Of a stretch of 64,000 bases of DNA, positions 53,970 through 63,790 are shown one piece after another. A program made the translations under genes and the position numbers. Position 1 is the stretch's first letter, and each line of letters starts with the position of its first letter. The notes under the pieces are model-generated. The model was given only the letters and a program-made list of their open reading frames with translations. It was not told where the DNA came from and made no database searches. Location: the NCBI GenBank assembly GCA_947494695.1, contig CANLWB010000013.1:1-64000 (forward strand), written 5' to 3'. This DNA is from an uncultured Flavobacteriaceae bacterium. GTDB lineage: Bacteria > Bacteroidota > Bacteroidia > Flavobacteriales > Flavobacteriaceae.

Positions 53970-54963
53970 TGAAAATTATGTTTGCCGTTTCTTTGCTTCT
54001 TTTGTCATCACCAATCATTAATTCTGTATATACTAATGCTGCTGGTGCTGTGCTTTCGTTTAGTTTTTTGCTCCAAAAAAGGTCATACACCCAAATGTCA
54101 CCATCATCGTCTGGCATTAATCTATAGTTTAACATTAAGTCTTTTACTGTCTCTTTAGTGTATAGAATAAATTTTTCTGGGCGTAGATGTTTTGTTATTA
54201 TATCTCCTGCAGGTTCACCTCCCCAAACAGTTTTATCTTGATTGAACTGTATTTCTCTCCAATCTTGATTTTCATTCTGAAACCTAAAGCGTTGCTTGAA
54301 AATTGTTGGTTTTAAGGTTTGTTCAAATTCGGTAATCCATTTATTGAGGAGTTTCTCGTAATCATTAATTATATAGTCGTTCTTATTTAATTTTAAGATG
54401 AAGTTGGTTTCGAGTAGTCCATTTATAATTAACGGAATGTTTCCCAGAGCTACTTCTGTTACCTCTGCAATTTCTCTTTGCGTAGTATTGATTAACTGTG
54501 GGTTTAATAAAAAATGAAATATTACTTTAAGCCCCGTTTTGGTAAAAGCTCTGTTTCCTTTCCTTTTTTGAGTGTTAGTTGTCTTATTTGTATCTATATA
54601 TAGAAATATATCATTTTGATTGATATAGGCATTTCCATTACCTTCTAAATAGTTTACCTGATTCTCACGAAGTTCCTTTTTTACTTTTGGGAATAGCTTT
54701 TCAGCGACTAATAGAAAATTTTGAAACTTGTTGTTATAGTAAAGTATGTTCAATAATTGATGATTCTTTACATCTTTTTTGATTTCGACCATTAGGAGCA
54801 TTTTTCGATTATTCAATACTATTTCTAATTCTCCATCAACTTCTATTTCTTTATTATAGTCAATAGCATTCCAGTTCCAAATAATCGGAATATCCTTTTC
54901 TAAATTATGAATTGCGTTATTTAAAATATCTAATTCAGTCATTGTAAAAATCTTTTCGTTCAT
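53944..54963 (-). CDS. AbiEi-like antitoxin/autorepressor
   Basis: A 339-residue protein. The N-terminal 130 residues are mixed alpha/beta (EVDGELEIVLNNRKMLLMVEIKK, quoted only to show the KKD-type core at 70-84). Around residues 140-200 is a winged helix (TTQREIAEVTEVALGNIP), and the C-terminal domain includes VWGGEPAGDIITKHLRPEKF. This matches the AbiEi-type antitoxins, which repress their own promoter and neutralise AbiEii. The matching inverted-repeat operator at 54973-55010 supports that. Confidence 0.8.
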   Translation of the reverse strand: MNEKIFTMTELDILNNAIHNLEKDIPIIWNWNAIDYNKEIEVDGELEIVLNNRKMLLMVEIKKDVKNHQLLNILYYNNKFQNFLLVAEKLFPKVKKELRENQVNYLEGNGNAYINQNDIFLYIDTNKTTNTQKRKGNRAFTKTGLKVIFHFLLNPQLINTTQREIAEVTEVALGNIPLIINGLLETNFILKLNKNDYIINDYEKLLNKWITEFEQTLKPTIFKQRFRFQNENQDWREIQFNQDKTVWGGEPAGDIITKHLRPEKFILYTKETVKDLMLNYRLMPDDDGDIWVYDLFWSKKLNESTAPAALVYTELMIGDDKRSKETANIIFNEHIKPNL

Positions 54964-54972
54964 TTTATTTTA

Positions 54973-55015
54973 TTGTTCATTATTCGTGAACGATAATAAA
55001 ACGTGAACAAATATA
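54973..55015 (-). promoter_or_regulatory. Operator and promoter of the AbiE-like operon
   Basis: TTGTTCA (54973-54979) faces TGAAC (54987-54991), and a further TGAACAA lies at 55004-55010. The last copy overlaps the minus-strand -7 box TATATTTG (55008-55015). Repressor binding would therefore block transcription, as known for AbiEi autoregulation. The remaining gap to 55356 is AT-rich without a gene. Confidence 0.6.
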
Positions 55016-55356
55016 CATATTTTATTGATTAATTATCTATAAGTTAATCTTAATAAATTAAAGAATTAATCTAATTGACGAATCAATTTCTGTGAAACAA
55101 AGATCAACTTTACTGCTTATTTGAAATTTAAGGCTAAATTTTACTTTGCAAAAAGAAGAAAATATTTTCTTTTATTGAATAGATCAAAATATTACGCCTT
55201 CGGGTTACTAAATCTAAAGATAAATAGTGTAAAAATATCAATTTCAATAGATTAAAAATCTATTAGAAACTTTGATTTATATGGAATTATAGGGTATGAG
55301 GTTTTTCGAATACTTGCGAAATTTAAAATTAAAGTAGTCTGTTAAACATTTTGTCC

Positions 55357-55403
55357 GCTCATAACCCGAAGGTCACTGGTTCGAGTCCAGTTCCCGCTAC
55401 TAG
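55357..55403. other. attR: 47-bp copy of the tRNA-fMet 3' part
   Basis: Exact copy of 52898-52944. The 5' part of the tRNA is missing, so this is not a second tRNA gene. Confidence 0.9.
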
Positions 55404-55407
55404 GACA

Positions 55408-55438
55408 GCCTAAAACTATTTGTTTTAGGCTTTTTTTT
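55408..55438 (+). terminator. Original tRNA terminator, right of attR
   Basis: GCCTAAAAC (55408-55416) and GTTTTAGGC (55422-55430) form a perfect 9-bp stem followed by TTTTTTTT. Its position right after attR suggests it once ended the tRNA transcript. Confidence 0.85.
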
Positions 55439-55575
55439 ATGCTGTAAACTCATGGTATCACTGGGATTACAGGGGTCAAGAACAATTGTTCCTAATCCTA
55501 GGAAACCAAATTAAGGAAAAATTCATGTGTGGTTTTTGTGTGAATTTGTATCTCTCCTATCCCTTAAATCAACAT

Positions 55576-55776
55576 ATGAGTATTAGAGCGCAACTACTTA
55601 TTGATGACTTAGAAGCGAATGTACTTAGTTTTGACTTTACGATTAACCGTCGATCAGACTTCAATGGCAGACCAATCGATAAACCCATTTTTCGAGGTAT
55701 AGAATTGGAGATTGAAACCAGAAAGGATCTAAATCTGGTAGATTGGTCGTTTGCACATAAGAATAAACTGATCTAA
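55576..55776 (+). pseudogene. Truncated Hcp/TssD-like gene
   Basis: Sixty-six residues beginning MSIRAQLLIDDLE and continuing with VLSFDFTINRRSDFNGRP and GIELEIETRKDLNLVDWSF match the first half of the Bacteroidota type VI tube protein TssD (Hcp), which is about 130 residues. A stop follows at 55776, and the second half is not found downstream in any frame. A longer frame from 55486 exists but its extra N-terminus is unlike the family. No other type VI gene is present, so it is probably a stranded fragment next to the island. Confidence 0.55.
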
Positions 55777-55945
55777 CCTCTTGTGTTTTTTAGATCCGAG
55801 GAGATAGAGAAAACACAGAACTTCCAATACCCCATTTCGCCCGAAAATAGAGGTAGGAGCATTATTTGTCCCCTTTAAAGAAACGTTATATCCCCCTTGT
55901 GAATATGGGGATATTAAGAACTTGCATTGGAATAAAAATGAACCA

Positions 55946-57166
55946 ATGCAGCAAATAAAATTTATCATTTTAATAGGGCTTGTAACATTAGTCTCGTGTA
56001 AAAAATCAAAGAATTTATCTCAAAGAACAGTTGTTTCTACTGAAGAAAGAATTAAAGTAACCCCCATGTTAGAATCTGCTACTAAGCAACTAATGGGGCA
56101 GTTAGATAAAGCTATCCGTGCCGAAAAAATACCAAGAACAGTAAATGAAAACGATAGTATTCGTTGGGTAAATCCGAAATTCGATTGGACCGAAGGCTTT
56201 TTTCCAGGTTCATGCTGGTATTTGTATGAATCTACAGGAGATCCCTTATGGAAGGATGGAGCCGTTTTACTTCAGAAACAAATAGAGTCACATAAGTTTA
56301 GGACAGACAATCATGATTTAGGTTTTGTTTTTAATTGTTCGTTTGGTAATGGTTTAAAAATAACTAAAGATGAAGTATATAAAGATGTTTTAGTCACTGC
56401 CGCAAATTCATTAATAACCCGGTTTAATGAAAAAGTTGGTTGTATTAAGAGTTGGGATGTTGATAAGGGATGGCAATCAGAAAAGGGGTGGGAGTACCCA
56501 GTTATAATAGATAATATGATGAATTTAGAGTTGCTGTTCGAGGTAAGTAAGCTTACTGGAGATTCTAAATACAGGGATATAGCAATAACACATGCTAATA
56601 CTACCATGAAAAATCATTTTAGAGCAAACCATAGTTCTTGTCATGTTGTGGATTATAACCCCGATACCGGTAAGGTAAGAGGTAAGTATACAGCTCAGGG
56701 GTATTCAGATGATAGTTCTTGGGCGAGAGGGCAGGCCTGGGGGTTGTATGGTTATGTTGTATGCTACCGCTATACTAACGATAAAAGGTATTTAGATCAG
56801 GCAAATAAAATAGCTAAATACATTTTAGGTAGATTGCCTGAAGATTTTGTTCCGTATTGGGATTACGACACGCCAGATATTCCTAACGCACCTAGAGATG
56901 TGTCTGCCGCAGCTATTACCATTTCTGCTTTAATTGAATTAGATGGTTTTACTGAAGTGTCTTATTTAAAAGAGATTGACAAGATTTTAAAATCGCTTTC
57001 ATCGGATGTCTATACAGCCAAATTAGGCGAAAATCATAATTTCATTTTAAAGCATTCCGTGGGAAGCATTCCTCATGGAGCAGAAATTGATGTGCCGCTA
57101 AGTTATGCCGATTATTACTATATAGAAGCATTGATACGCTATCAGAGAAAATATATGGAAGGGTAA
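55946..57166 (+). CDS. GH88 unsaturated glucuronyl hydrolase, lipoprotein
   Basis: A 406-residue lipoprotein starting at ATG 55946 (lipobox VSC); the frame back to 55922 is less likely. The (alpha/alpha)6 barrel of GH88 shows WTEGFFPGSCWYL, the conserved aspartates in DNHDLGFVF and IIDNMMNLELL, then WARGQAWGLYGY and the closing PLSYADYYYIEALIR. Such enzymes remove the unsaturated uronic acid left at the non-reducing end after polysaccharide lyase cleavage. It is the first enzyme of the PUL. Confidence 0.93.
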   Translation: MQQIKFIILIGLVTLVSCKKSKNLSQRTVVSTEERIKVTPMLESATKQLMGQLDKAIRAEKIPRTVNENDSIRWVNPKFDWTEGFFPGSCWYLYESTGDPLWKDGAVLLQKQIESHKFRTDNHDLGFVFNCSFGNGLKITKDEVYKDVLVTAANSLITRFNEKVGCIKSWDVDKGWQSEKGWEYPVIIDNMMNLELLFEVSKLTGDSKYRDIAITHANTTMKNHFRANHSSCHVVDYNPDTGKVRGKYTAQGYSDDSSWARGQAWGLYGYVVCYRYTNDKRYLDQANKIAKYILGRLPEDFVPYWDYDTPDIPNAPRDVSAAAITISALIELDGFTEVSYLKEIDKILKSLSSDVYTAKLGENHNFILKHSVGSIPHGAEIDVPLSYADYYYIEALIRYQRKYMEG

Positions 57167-57524
57167 AATTTTGACAATTCCATAAAGGTTATACAGGTCT
57201 TATGGGTACAGGTTTATACCTAATGAGCACGGCTTATCGAATACCCCTCGGTTACTTTGAGCATTGGGTCTTGAGCGTAGTATGGGTAAGCCGATACATG
57301 GCGAAAAAGTAAGTGTTTAGAGAAAAAAACAGGGACTAAAGTCTTGTGAATCTTTTGTCATTAGATTAGAGAGACAATTTCCTTTCTGGCACATCGAGCG
57401 CAGTCGAAATACCATAAAAAATGAAGGTTTAAATGTATTCGACTGCGCTCCTGACATTTTACCTCAACGAAGTGACATGGATCGCCTGTCACCCCATTTT
57501 GTATAAAAAAGAATATCAATAAAA
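57167..57524. repeat. Gap with inverted GAGCGCAGTCGAA repeat
   Basis: GAGCGCAGTCGAA (57396-57408) is repeated as its exact complement at 57438-57450, 13 bp each. This is the dispersed flavobacterial unit whose relatives are at 24214 and 48938. No gene is seen. The next gene begins with GTG at 57525. Confidence 0.75.
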
Positions 57525-60500
57525 GTGAGATTAAAAAACGTAATTTTTACAACATTAGCGCTTTGTCAACTAAGTGTTATTACCGCGCAAAAAGAACCCT
57601 ATGAAGATCCAGAAGTGTTCCGCATAGGCCTAGAGCCAAACCACGCCACTATAATCCCGCATTGGAATGCAGATGACGCCTTAACTTCTGGGTATTTGGA
57701 GTCCGATCAAATAAAATCCTTAAACGGCAATTGGAAATTTAAGTTTGTAGAAGGCAAAGAAAATATTCCGCAAGGTTTCGAAAAACCAACGTTTAATGCA
57801 AACAATTGGGATGTTATAAAAGTTCCTTCCAATTGGGAAAGAGAAGGGTTTGGTATTCCAATTTATGCGAATACCACTATGGGTATTGAGCCCGATGATG
57901 TGGGCTGTTACCGCTTAAACGTTAATATTCCAAGAACCGATTTAATAAACAAACGCGTGTTTCTCCATTTCACAGGAATACGCACCGGAATGCATGCCTA
58001 CGTAAATGGCGAAGATATGGGATACTCTGAAGGTGTGGCCTTACCGGTGGAATTCGATATTACCAAACAACTGCAATCTGGAGACAATACCATTGCTGTA
58101 AAAGTGTATCGAAAAGCAACGAGTGTTATCTTAGAAAATGAAGATTACTGGCGCTTAAGCGGCATGTTTAGAGATGTGTACCTCGTGTTCCGTTCACCAG
58201 CCTATGTAGAAGATTTTGAAGTTAAGAGTGACATGGATGGCAACTGGAAGGTAAAGGCTAGGGTTATCAATAAACAAGATAATCCATATCGAGGATTACA
58301 GCTCACGGCACGTCTTTATGATGCCAATAATAATGACATAGCCTCGCAATCGGTAAGGGTCTCAGACCTTTTAAAAAATGCCACCGATGAAGTTGAAATG
58401 ACCAAAAAGGTAGAAGGTGTTAAATTATGGAGTGCAGAAAAACCTAATCTCTATCGTACCGTTTTAGAGCTTTCCCAAGACGGAAACCCTCTCGAAGTTA
58501 TGGCATGCAATACAGGGTTTAGAACGGTTATGCTTAAAAACGAATTGTTACTAGTAAATGGGCAACCTGTTAAAATTAAGGGGGTTAATGCCTATGGATG
58601 GGACGGTAAAAATGCTCAAGCTTCTAGCTATCAAACCTTAGAAAAAGAGGTTGTTTTAATGAAACGAAATAATATTAATGCCGTAAGAGCCTGTTTTTAC
58701 CCAGCACACCCTTATTTTTTAGAATTATGTGATAAGTATGGTATTTATGTAATGGACGAGGCAGGAATCGAAACCCATTACCAGGGAGAGTACCATGACC
58801 TCCCCGAGTGGAAAGGAACGCATTTAGATCGCGTGCAACGCATGTTGGAACGCGATAAAAACCATCCGTCAGTCATTATTTGGTCCTGTGGAAATGAGAC
58901 TTTGGTAGGCGATAACACCGAAGCAACTTACCATTGGTTAAAACAACGTGACCCGTCACGATTGGTGTACAATGATGCGGAAGACAGAACACATAAACTA
59001 AAAGCGTCGTCAGATATTTTAGGTCATGGCTATGTAAATCAAGAAAAATTAATGCGCCATTTTAATTCCGAAGGCATGTCCGTTATAGCCAAAGAATATG
59101 CACATTCCATGGGCAACGCTACAGGGCAATTAGACGAATTATGGGACATCATTAGAGCCCCTAAACACAAGAAGCTACAAGGTGGTTTTATATGGGATTT
59201 CGTTGACCAGGGTTGGGAAATGGAGAGCGATGGTAAAACGTTTTATGACTATGGGAAATTGTCTGGTAAAAGCATGCAAGAACATTTCTGCATCAACGGC
59301 ATTGTGCAGCCTGACAGGAAACCAACACCAAAATTAATCCACGTTAAAAACGTTTATGCCGATGTAAGGTTTGAGGCTTTAGATATTGAAAATCTCAAAT
59401 TTAAGGTGACTAATTATGCATACTTTACTAATCTGGATGAATATAGTTTTAAATGGGAGTTATTGGTAGATGGTAAAAAAACATCTGAAGGACATTTTGA
59501 AGTATCATTGCCACCACAGCGTGATAAAGAAATAACATTAAACCTTCCCGAAAGCGTGTTACAGGTAGACGGTGAAAAGTTAATCAATTTTAGAGTCTAT
59601 ACAAAAGAAGAACAATTAGGTATTCCTGCAAACCATGAAATCGCCTGGGAGCAAATAGCATTATCTTCATATAAACCTGAAAAAGCGACATTAGCTAGCA
59701 AAATTAAAGTGTCCGAGAAAGGAGAAACTATAGTAGTTAAAAACAAAAAATCAACTTTTACCTTCAATAAGAAAACAGGTGAGCTAATCTCCTGGGTGGC
59801 AAATGGTGAAGACGTACTAGCGGAGGCACCTAAAATAAATGCATGGCGTACCGTTACCGATAACGATATTTCAGGGTGGGGAGGAAGCTACGTAGAATAT
59901 TTTGATAAGTGGAACAAAGCAGGGTTGAATGCCACTGCGAATAGCCTCAAAGAAATCCACGTCGCTAAAAATGCCATAATTGTGAAAAGTGAATTGGAGG
60001 CAAAATCAAAATCACTTTTCGACCTGGACATCACATACGAATTTACGAACCAATCTGGTGTAAAAATAACCACCAAAGCAGTGCCTACCAAGCGTTTATT
60101 GTCATTCAAAATGACCGATATTCCACGTTTTGGTTGGGATGTAACACTTACTAGTCCTTATGAAAATGTAATTTGGTACGGTCGTGGACCTCACGAAAAT
60201 TATATAGATAGAAATTCTTCCACTTTAGTAGGAGAATACCATGCAACTGTTGATGCGTTGCATACGCCATACATTTTTCCGCAGGCTAATGGGAATCATA
60301 CCGATACCCGTTGGATGAAAATACAAACTAATAAAGGTAATGGCATCCGTTTCACTTTAGAAAAAGAGAGGTCCGAGTTGTATAATTTTACCGCAAGTCC
60401 CTATTCAGAAACAGATTTAGATCATGCCGAGCACACTGTAAATTTAAAAAAAGACGGAAGTACCCATTTACACATTGACTACAAGCATAGTGGTGTAGGA

Positions 60501-60584
60501 AACATGCCAAGGCATAAAAGGCCAGAACATGTGGTACCTGTTGAAGATATGACGTTTTCGGTAATCATGAATCCAATAAAATAA
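57525..60584 (+). CDS. GH2 glycoside hydrolase, beta-galactosidase-like
   Basis: A 1019-residue secreted enzyme with GTG start and signal peptide ending ITAQ. Domain order is sugar-binding (30-225), immunoglobulin-like (226-335), TIM barrel (340-620), a further beta domain, and the LacZ-type small-chain domain (730-1015). Acid/base E458 is in WSCGNET and nucleophile E524 in AKEYAHSMGN. The LacZ motif NRHEHHP after GVN is replaced by NAYGWDGKN, so the substrate may not be plain lactose-type galactoside. It follows GH88 after 358 bp and precedes the GH43 fusion by 5 bp. Confidence 0.92.
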   Translation: MRLKNVIFTTLALCQLSVITAQKEPYEDPEVFRIGLEPNHATIIPHWNADDALTSGYLESDQIKSLNGNWKFKFVEGKENIPQGFEKPTFNANNWDVIKVPSNWEREGFGIPIYANTTMGIEPDDVGCYRLNVNIPRTDLINKRVFLHFTGIRTGMHAYVNGEDMGYSEGVALPVEFDITKQLQSGDNTIAVKVYRKATSVILENEDYWRLSGMFRDVYLVFRSPAYVEDFEVKSDMDGNWKVKARVINKQDNPYRGLQLTARLYDANNNDIASQSVRVSDLLKNATDEVEMTKKVEGVKLWSAEKPNLYRTVLELSQDGNPLEVMACNTGFRTVMLKNELLLVNGQPVKIKGVNAYGWDGKNAQASSYQTLEKEVVLMKRNNINAVRACFYPAHPYFLELCDKYGIYVMDEAGIETHYQGEYHDLPEWKGTHLDRVQRMLERDKNHPSVIIWSCGNETLVGDNTEATYHWLKQRDPSRLVYNDAEDRTHKLKASSDILGHGYVNQEKLMRHFNSEGMSVIAKEYAHSMGNATGQLDELWDIIRAPKHKKLQGGFIWDFVDQGWEMESDGKTFYDYGKLSGKSMQEHFCINGIVQPDRKPTPKLIHVKNVYADVRFEALDIENLKFKVTNYAYFTNLDEYSFKWELLVDGKKTSEGHFEVSLPPQRDKEITLNLPESVLQVDGEKLINFRVYTKEEQLGIPANHEIAWEQIALSSYKPEKATLASKIKVSEKGETIVVKNKKSTFTFNKKTGELISWVANGEDVLAEAPKINAWRTVTDNDISGWGGSYVEYFDKWNKAGLNATANSLKEIHVAKNAIIVKSELEAKSKSLFDLDITYEFTNQSGVKITTKAVPTKRLLSFKMTDIPRFGWDVTLTSPYENVIWYGRGPHENYIDRNSSTLVGEYHATVDALHTPYIFPQANGNHTDTRWMKIQTNKGNGIRFTLEKERSELYNFTASPYSETDLDHAEHTVNLKKDGSTHLHIDYKHSGVGNMPRHKRPEHVVPVEDMTFSVIMNPIK

Positions 60585-60589
60585 ATGCA

Positions 60590-63500
60590 ATGAACAATAC
60601 GTACGCATTGAAACTAAATTTTAGACGCTTAGCATTAATATGTCTATGGGCGTTTACCACTCAGGCTCAAACAGGTTCAAAAATTTACAATGATTATATT
60701 GAAGAGCCCGGAAAATCGCCATTAATAGACTTTTCAAAAGCAGGTTACGCCTTTGGTGAACAAAATTTTCAGTATCCCTCCAATGTAATTGATGTTACAA
60801 CCAAGGGTATTAGTCCAAATACGGGAGAAGACCTTACTAAAAAGGTACAAACCTTGATTAACGAAACAGGAAAAAACGGTGGAGGTGTACTATACTTCCC
60901 TAAAGGAAAATACGTATTCAATACCAATCCAAATCGCGTAGATTTTCTAAAAATAGATTATGATAATATCGTAATACGTGGTGACGGTCAAGGCGAAAGT
61001 GGTACTGTTTTTTATAATTCTACAAGTCTTTTAAATGAAGAACCTAATCCGTGGTTATCTCCAACACTAATTCGATACGGCTATAACATACAGGGTGTAG
61101 ACCATTTTTGGGGAGCTGCACCGTTAAAGTATAAGGGTTCAAAAATTAGCAAAAATAGTGAGCGAAAAATTTATGAAGCACCTATAATAACCAGCATAAC
61201 GCACAAAGCACTTAAAGGCAGTAAAAATTTAAGAGTAAAAAACGCCACATCTTTAAAAGCTGGTGATGTAGTGCTATTAGCCATGTATAATACCAATGGC
61301 AGTAATAAGCTTATAAAAAAAGTGCTAAATTATAAGGATGCAGAATTAACATCAGATTTAAAATCGGCTAATCAAGCCGGGAAAGAAGGTGTAGCATCTT
61401 TTCAAGCCTTAGTAGAAATAGAGCGTGTCATTTCTGGTGACCAGATTTTGTTACGTCAGCCATTGCTTATGGATATTGATATGGAATTTGGCCCCATGTT
61501 ATTATCGGCGCCTATGGTACGTCATGTAGGAATAGAAAGCCTTCGTTTTGAATCGGCCTGGGATGGTAATTATAAGCACCATGCAAATCGAGAAGTAGAT
61601 TATGGTTGGAATGCCATTAACTTTTGTAGAGTAGCCCATGGTTGGATGAAGAATGTGATCATAGACAATTATACCAACCCCATTTATTTACAGGACAGTA
61701 GGAATGTGACTTTAGATTCTATTACTATTTCGGGTAAGCATGGGCATTCTGGTATTAAAGTATATGCCCATGCCACAGATAACTTGATTCAAAATGTAGA
61801 TATTCAAATGAATTTTTCACACGTATTGAGTGGTGAAGGAAATGCCACTGGAAATGTATTCCGAAAAATAACCATGGACAAACAGATGGAGGGAGAAGGT
61901 GATTTTGACTTTCATGGCTTTGCACATTATACTTACGGACCGGCATCTCACAATTTGTTTGAAGATATCAAGGGCTTAAGGTTTATCTACGGTGGTGGTG
62001 CGCCTTTCAATTTTCCACATACTAGTATTGGTAATGTTTGGTGGAATATAGAGTCAACTGACATAAACGGAACGAAGGAACTTTTTAAACACTGGCCCTG
62101 GAACAAAACAAATAGAATTGACCATCATACCGCATACCCATCAAGTATCATAGCTGGTGTTAGAGCGAACGATGGCAAATTTGTCGTTAATGGTTCGGAA
62201 AGCAATCGTTCGGAAGCCTTAATAACTGTAGAGTCGTTAAATGGAGAGGTATTTCCTAAGTCACTTTACGACGCACAGAAAAAAGCCAATTCAGGATTTA
62301 AAAACCCCATAATTCCCGGGTTCTATCCAGACCCAAGTGTTTGTAGAGTAGGAGAGAATTACTATTTAGCCACGAGTACTTTTGAGTACTTTCCAGGTGT
62401 CCCCATTTTCCATAGTAACGATTTAATCAACTGGAAAAAAATAGGACATGCCTTAACCCGTAAGTCGCAGGTGGATTTAGAAGGTTGTAAAGCTTCTGGC
62501 GGCATCTATGCACCTACATTACGTTATTATGACGGCTTATTTTATATGGTAACCACCAACGTTACAGGAGAAGGCAATTTTTTCGTGTATACAGATAATC
62601 CAGAAGGTGAATGGTCGGAGCCTGTATGGTTAGAAATAAAAGGCTATGACCCGTCATTATTTTGGGAAGATGGAAAGTGCCATGTATCAACCACAAACGG
62701 AAGCACCATAATTATGGCCGAGGTAGACCTTAAAACGGGTAAAAACCTTTCGGAAGTTAGGCCTGTTTGGGAAGGTACTGGCGGACGTTTTCCGGAAGCA
62801 CCTCATATCTATAAAAAAGATGGATTCTATTATATGGTGGCAGCCGAGGGTGGTACACAATATGGACATAAAGTAACTATTTCGAGAAGTAGAAATCTCT
62901 ATGGGCCTTACATTTCAAACCCTGCAAACCCTATTTTAACCCATGCCGATGAACCTACCAAAAGAAACCCCATACAAGGCACGGGACATGCCGATTTTGT
63001 TCAGGCACACAACGGTTCTTGGTGGGCCGTAATTCTTGGTTTTAGACCTGTAGTATACCGTCATCATGTAACAGGGCGCGAAACTTACTTAACACCTGTA
63101 AGTTGGGATAAAAATACATGGCCTGTAATTAATGGTACTGGTAGTATCGCTATAGACATGAAAATGCCTACGTTGCCTTTAAAACCATTTCCAAAAGAAT
63201 CCACCAAAGATGATTTAGATGGGCCGTTGGATTTAGACTGGAATTTTATAAGAAATCCAGAAGAAGCTAATTACTCACTTTCGGCAAGACAAGGGTATTT
63301 AAGACTAAAAGGAACCAACGTAAAATTAGACGATATTGGTTCGCCTACATTTATTGGTCAGCGACAGACCCGTTCAGAATCGTCGTTTACCACATTGTTA
63401 GAGCTTGACAATTCTAAAAAAGACATCAAGACAGGATTGAGTGTTTTTATGAATAATCTACATCATTATGATGTTATGATAAAACGCTCAAAAGGACAAC

Positions 63501-63778
63501 AAAAATTGGTACTTCGTTCCAAATTAGGGAATTTGGATTTCAACGTGTCAGAAATAAATTTTGCTCAAAATAATGTGTATTTAAAAGTTGAAACCACGGC
63601 TAGGTACTACATATTCTCATATTCTACAGATGGTAATAACTACAAGCCCCTTGGAGAATTAGATACCAGATATTTAAGTTCGGAAACTGCGGGAGGATTT
63701 ACAGGAGTGTATATAGGGCTGTTTGCAGAATCTAATACAGGGGCGCATGCCGATTTTGATTGGATAGAAAAGAAATAG
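60590..63778 (+). CDS. Beta-helix (pectate-lyase-like) domain fused to GH43
   Basis: A 1062-residue secreted protein. Residues about 30-560 form a right-handed beta-helix of the pectate-lyase-3/DUF4955-like kind (GGGVLYFPKGKYVF, DNIVIRGDGQGESGTVFY, SRNVTLDSITISGKHGHSG). Residues 570-880 are a five-bladed GH43 propeller with its three acids in YPDPSVC, GYDPSLFW and RFPEAPH. Residues 890-1062 are the beta-sandwich common after GH43 xylosidases. The GH43 part should remove xylose or arabinose; the helix may cleave or only bind. Read 5 bp after GH2, so co-transcribed. Confidence 0.88.
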   Translation: MNNTYALKLNFRRLALICLWAFTTQAQTGSKIYNDYIEEPGKSPLIDFSKAGYAFGEQNFQYPSNVIDVTTKGISPNTGEDLTKKVQTLINETGKNGGGVLYFPKGKYVFNTNPNRVDFLKIDYDNIVIRGDGQGESGTVFYNSTSLLNEEPNPWLSPTLIRYGYNIQGVDHFWGAAPLKYKGSKISKNSERKIYEAPIITSITHKALKGSKNLRVKNATSLKAGDVVLLAMYNTNGSNKLIKKVLNYKDAELTSDLKSANQAGKEGVASFQALVEIERVISGDQILLRQPLLMDIDMEFGPMLLSAPMVRHVGIESLRFESAWDGNYKHHANREVDYGWNAINFCRVAHGWMKNVIIDNYTNPIYLQDSRNVTLDSITISGKHGHSGIKVYAHATDNLIQNVDIQMNFSHVLSGEGNATGNVFRKITMDKQMEGEGDFDFHGFAHYTYGPASHNLFEDIKGLRFIYGGGAPFNFPHTSIGNVWWNIESTDINGTKELFKHWPWNKTNRIDHHTAYPSSIIAGVRANDGKFVVNGSESNRSEALITVESLNGEVFPKSLYDAQKKANSGFKNPIIPGFYPDPSVCRVGENYYLATSTFEYFPGVPIFHSNDLINWKKIGHALTRKSQVDLEGCKASGGIYAPTLRYYDGLFYMVTTNVTGEGNFFVYTDNPEGEWSEPVWLEIKGYDPSLFWEDGKCHVSTTNGSTIIMAEVDLKTGKNLSEVRPVWEGTGGRFPEAPHIYKKDGFYYMVAAEGGTQYGHKVTISRSRNLYGPYISNPANPILTHADEPTKRNPIQGTGHADFVQAHNGSWWAVILGFRPVVYRHHVTGRETYLTPVSWDKNTWPVINGTGSIAIDMKMPTLPLKPFPKESTKDDLDGPLDLDWNFIRNPEEANYSLSARQGYLRLKGTNVKLDDIGSPTFIGQRQTRSESSFTTLLELDNSKKDIKTGLSVFMNNLHHYDVMIKRSKGQQKLVLRSKLGNLDFNVSEINFAQNNVYLKVETTARYYIFSYSTDGNNYKPLGELDTRYLSSETAGGFTGVYIGLFAESNTGAHADFDWIEKK

Positions 63779-63790
63779 AAATATAAAAAT

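Noticed and set aside
52954-55356. Hidden integrase within the tRNA island
   Set aside because: All frames between the two att repeats were considered; only the AbiE-like pair has coding character, and the remaining 400 bp is AT-rich without HxxR or tyrosine motifs.
55357-55403. Second tRNA-Met gene
   Set aside because: Only the 3' 43 nt are present; the acceptor 5' strand, D arm and half the anticodon arm are missing. It is an attachment-site copy.
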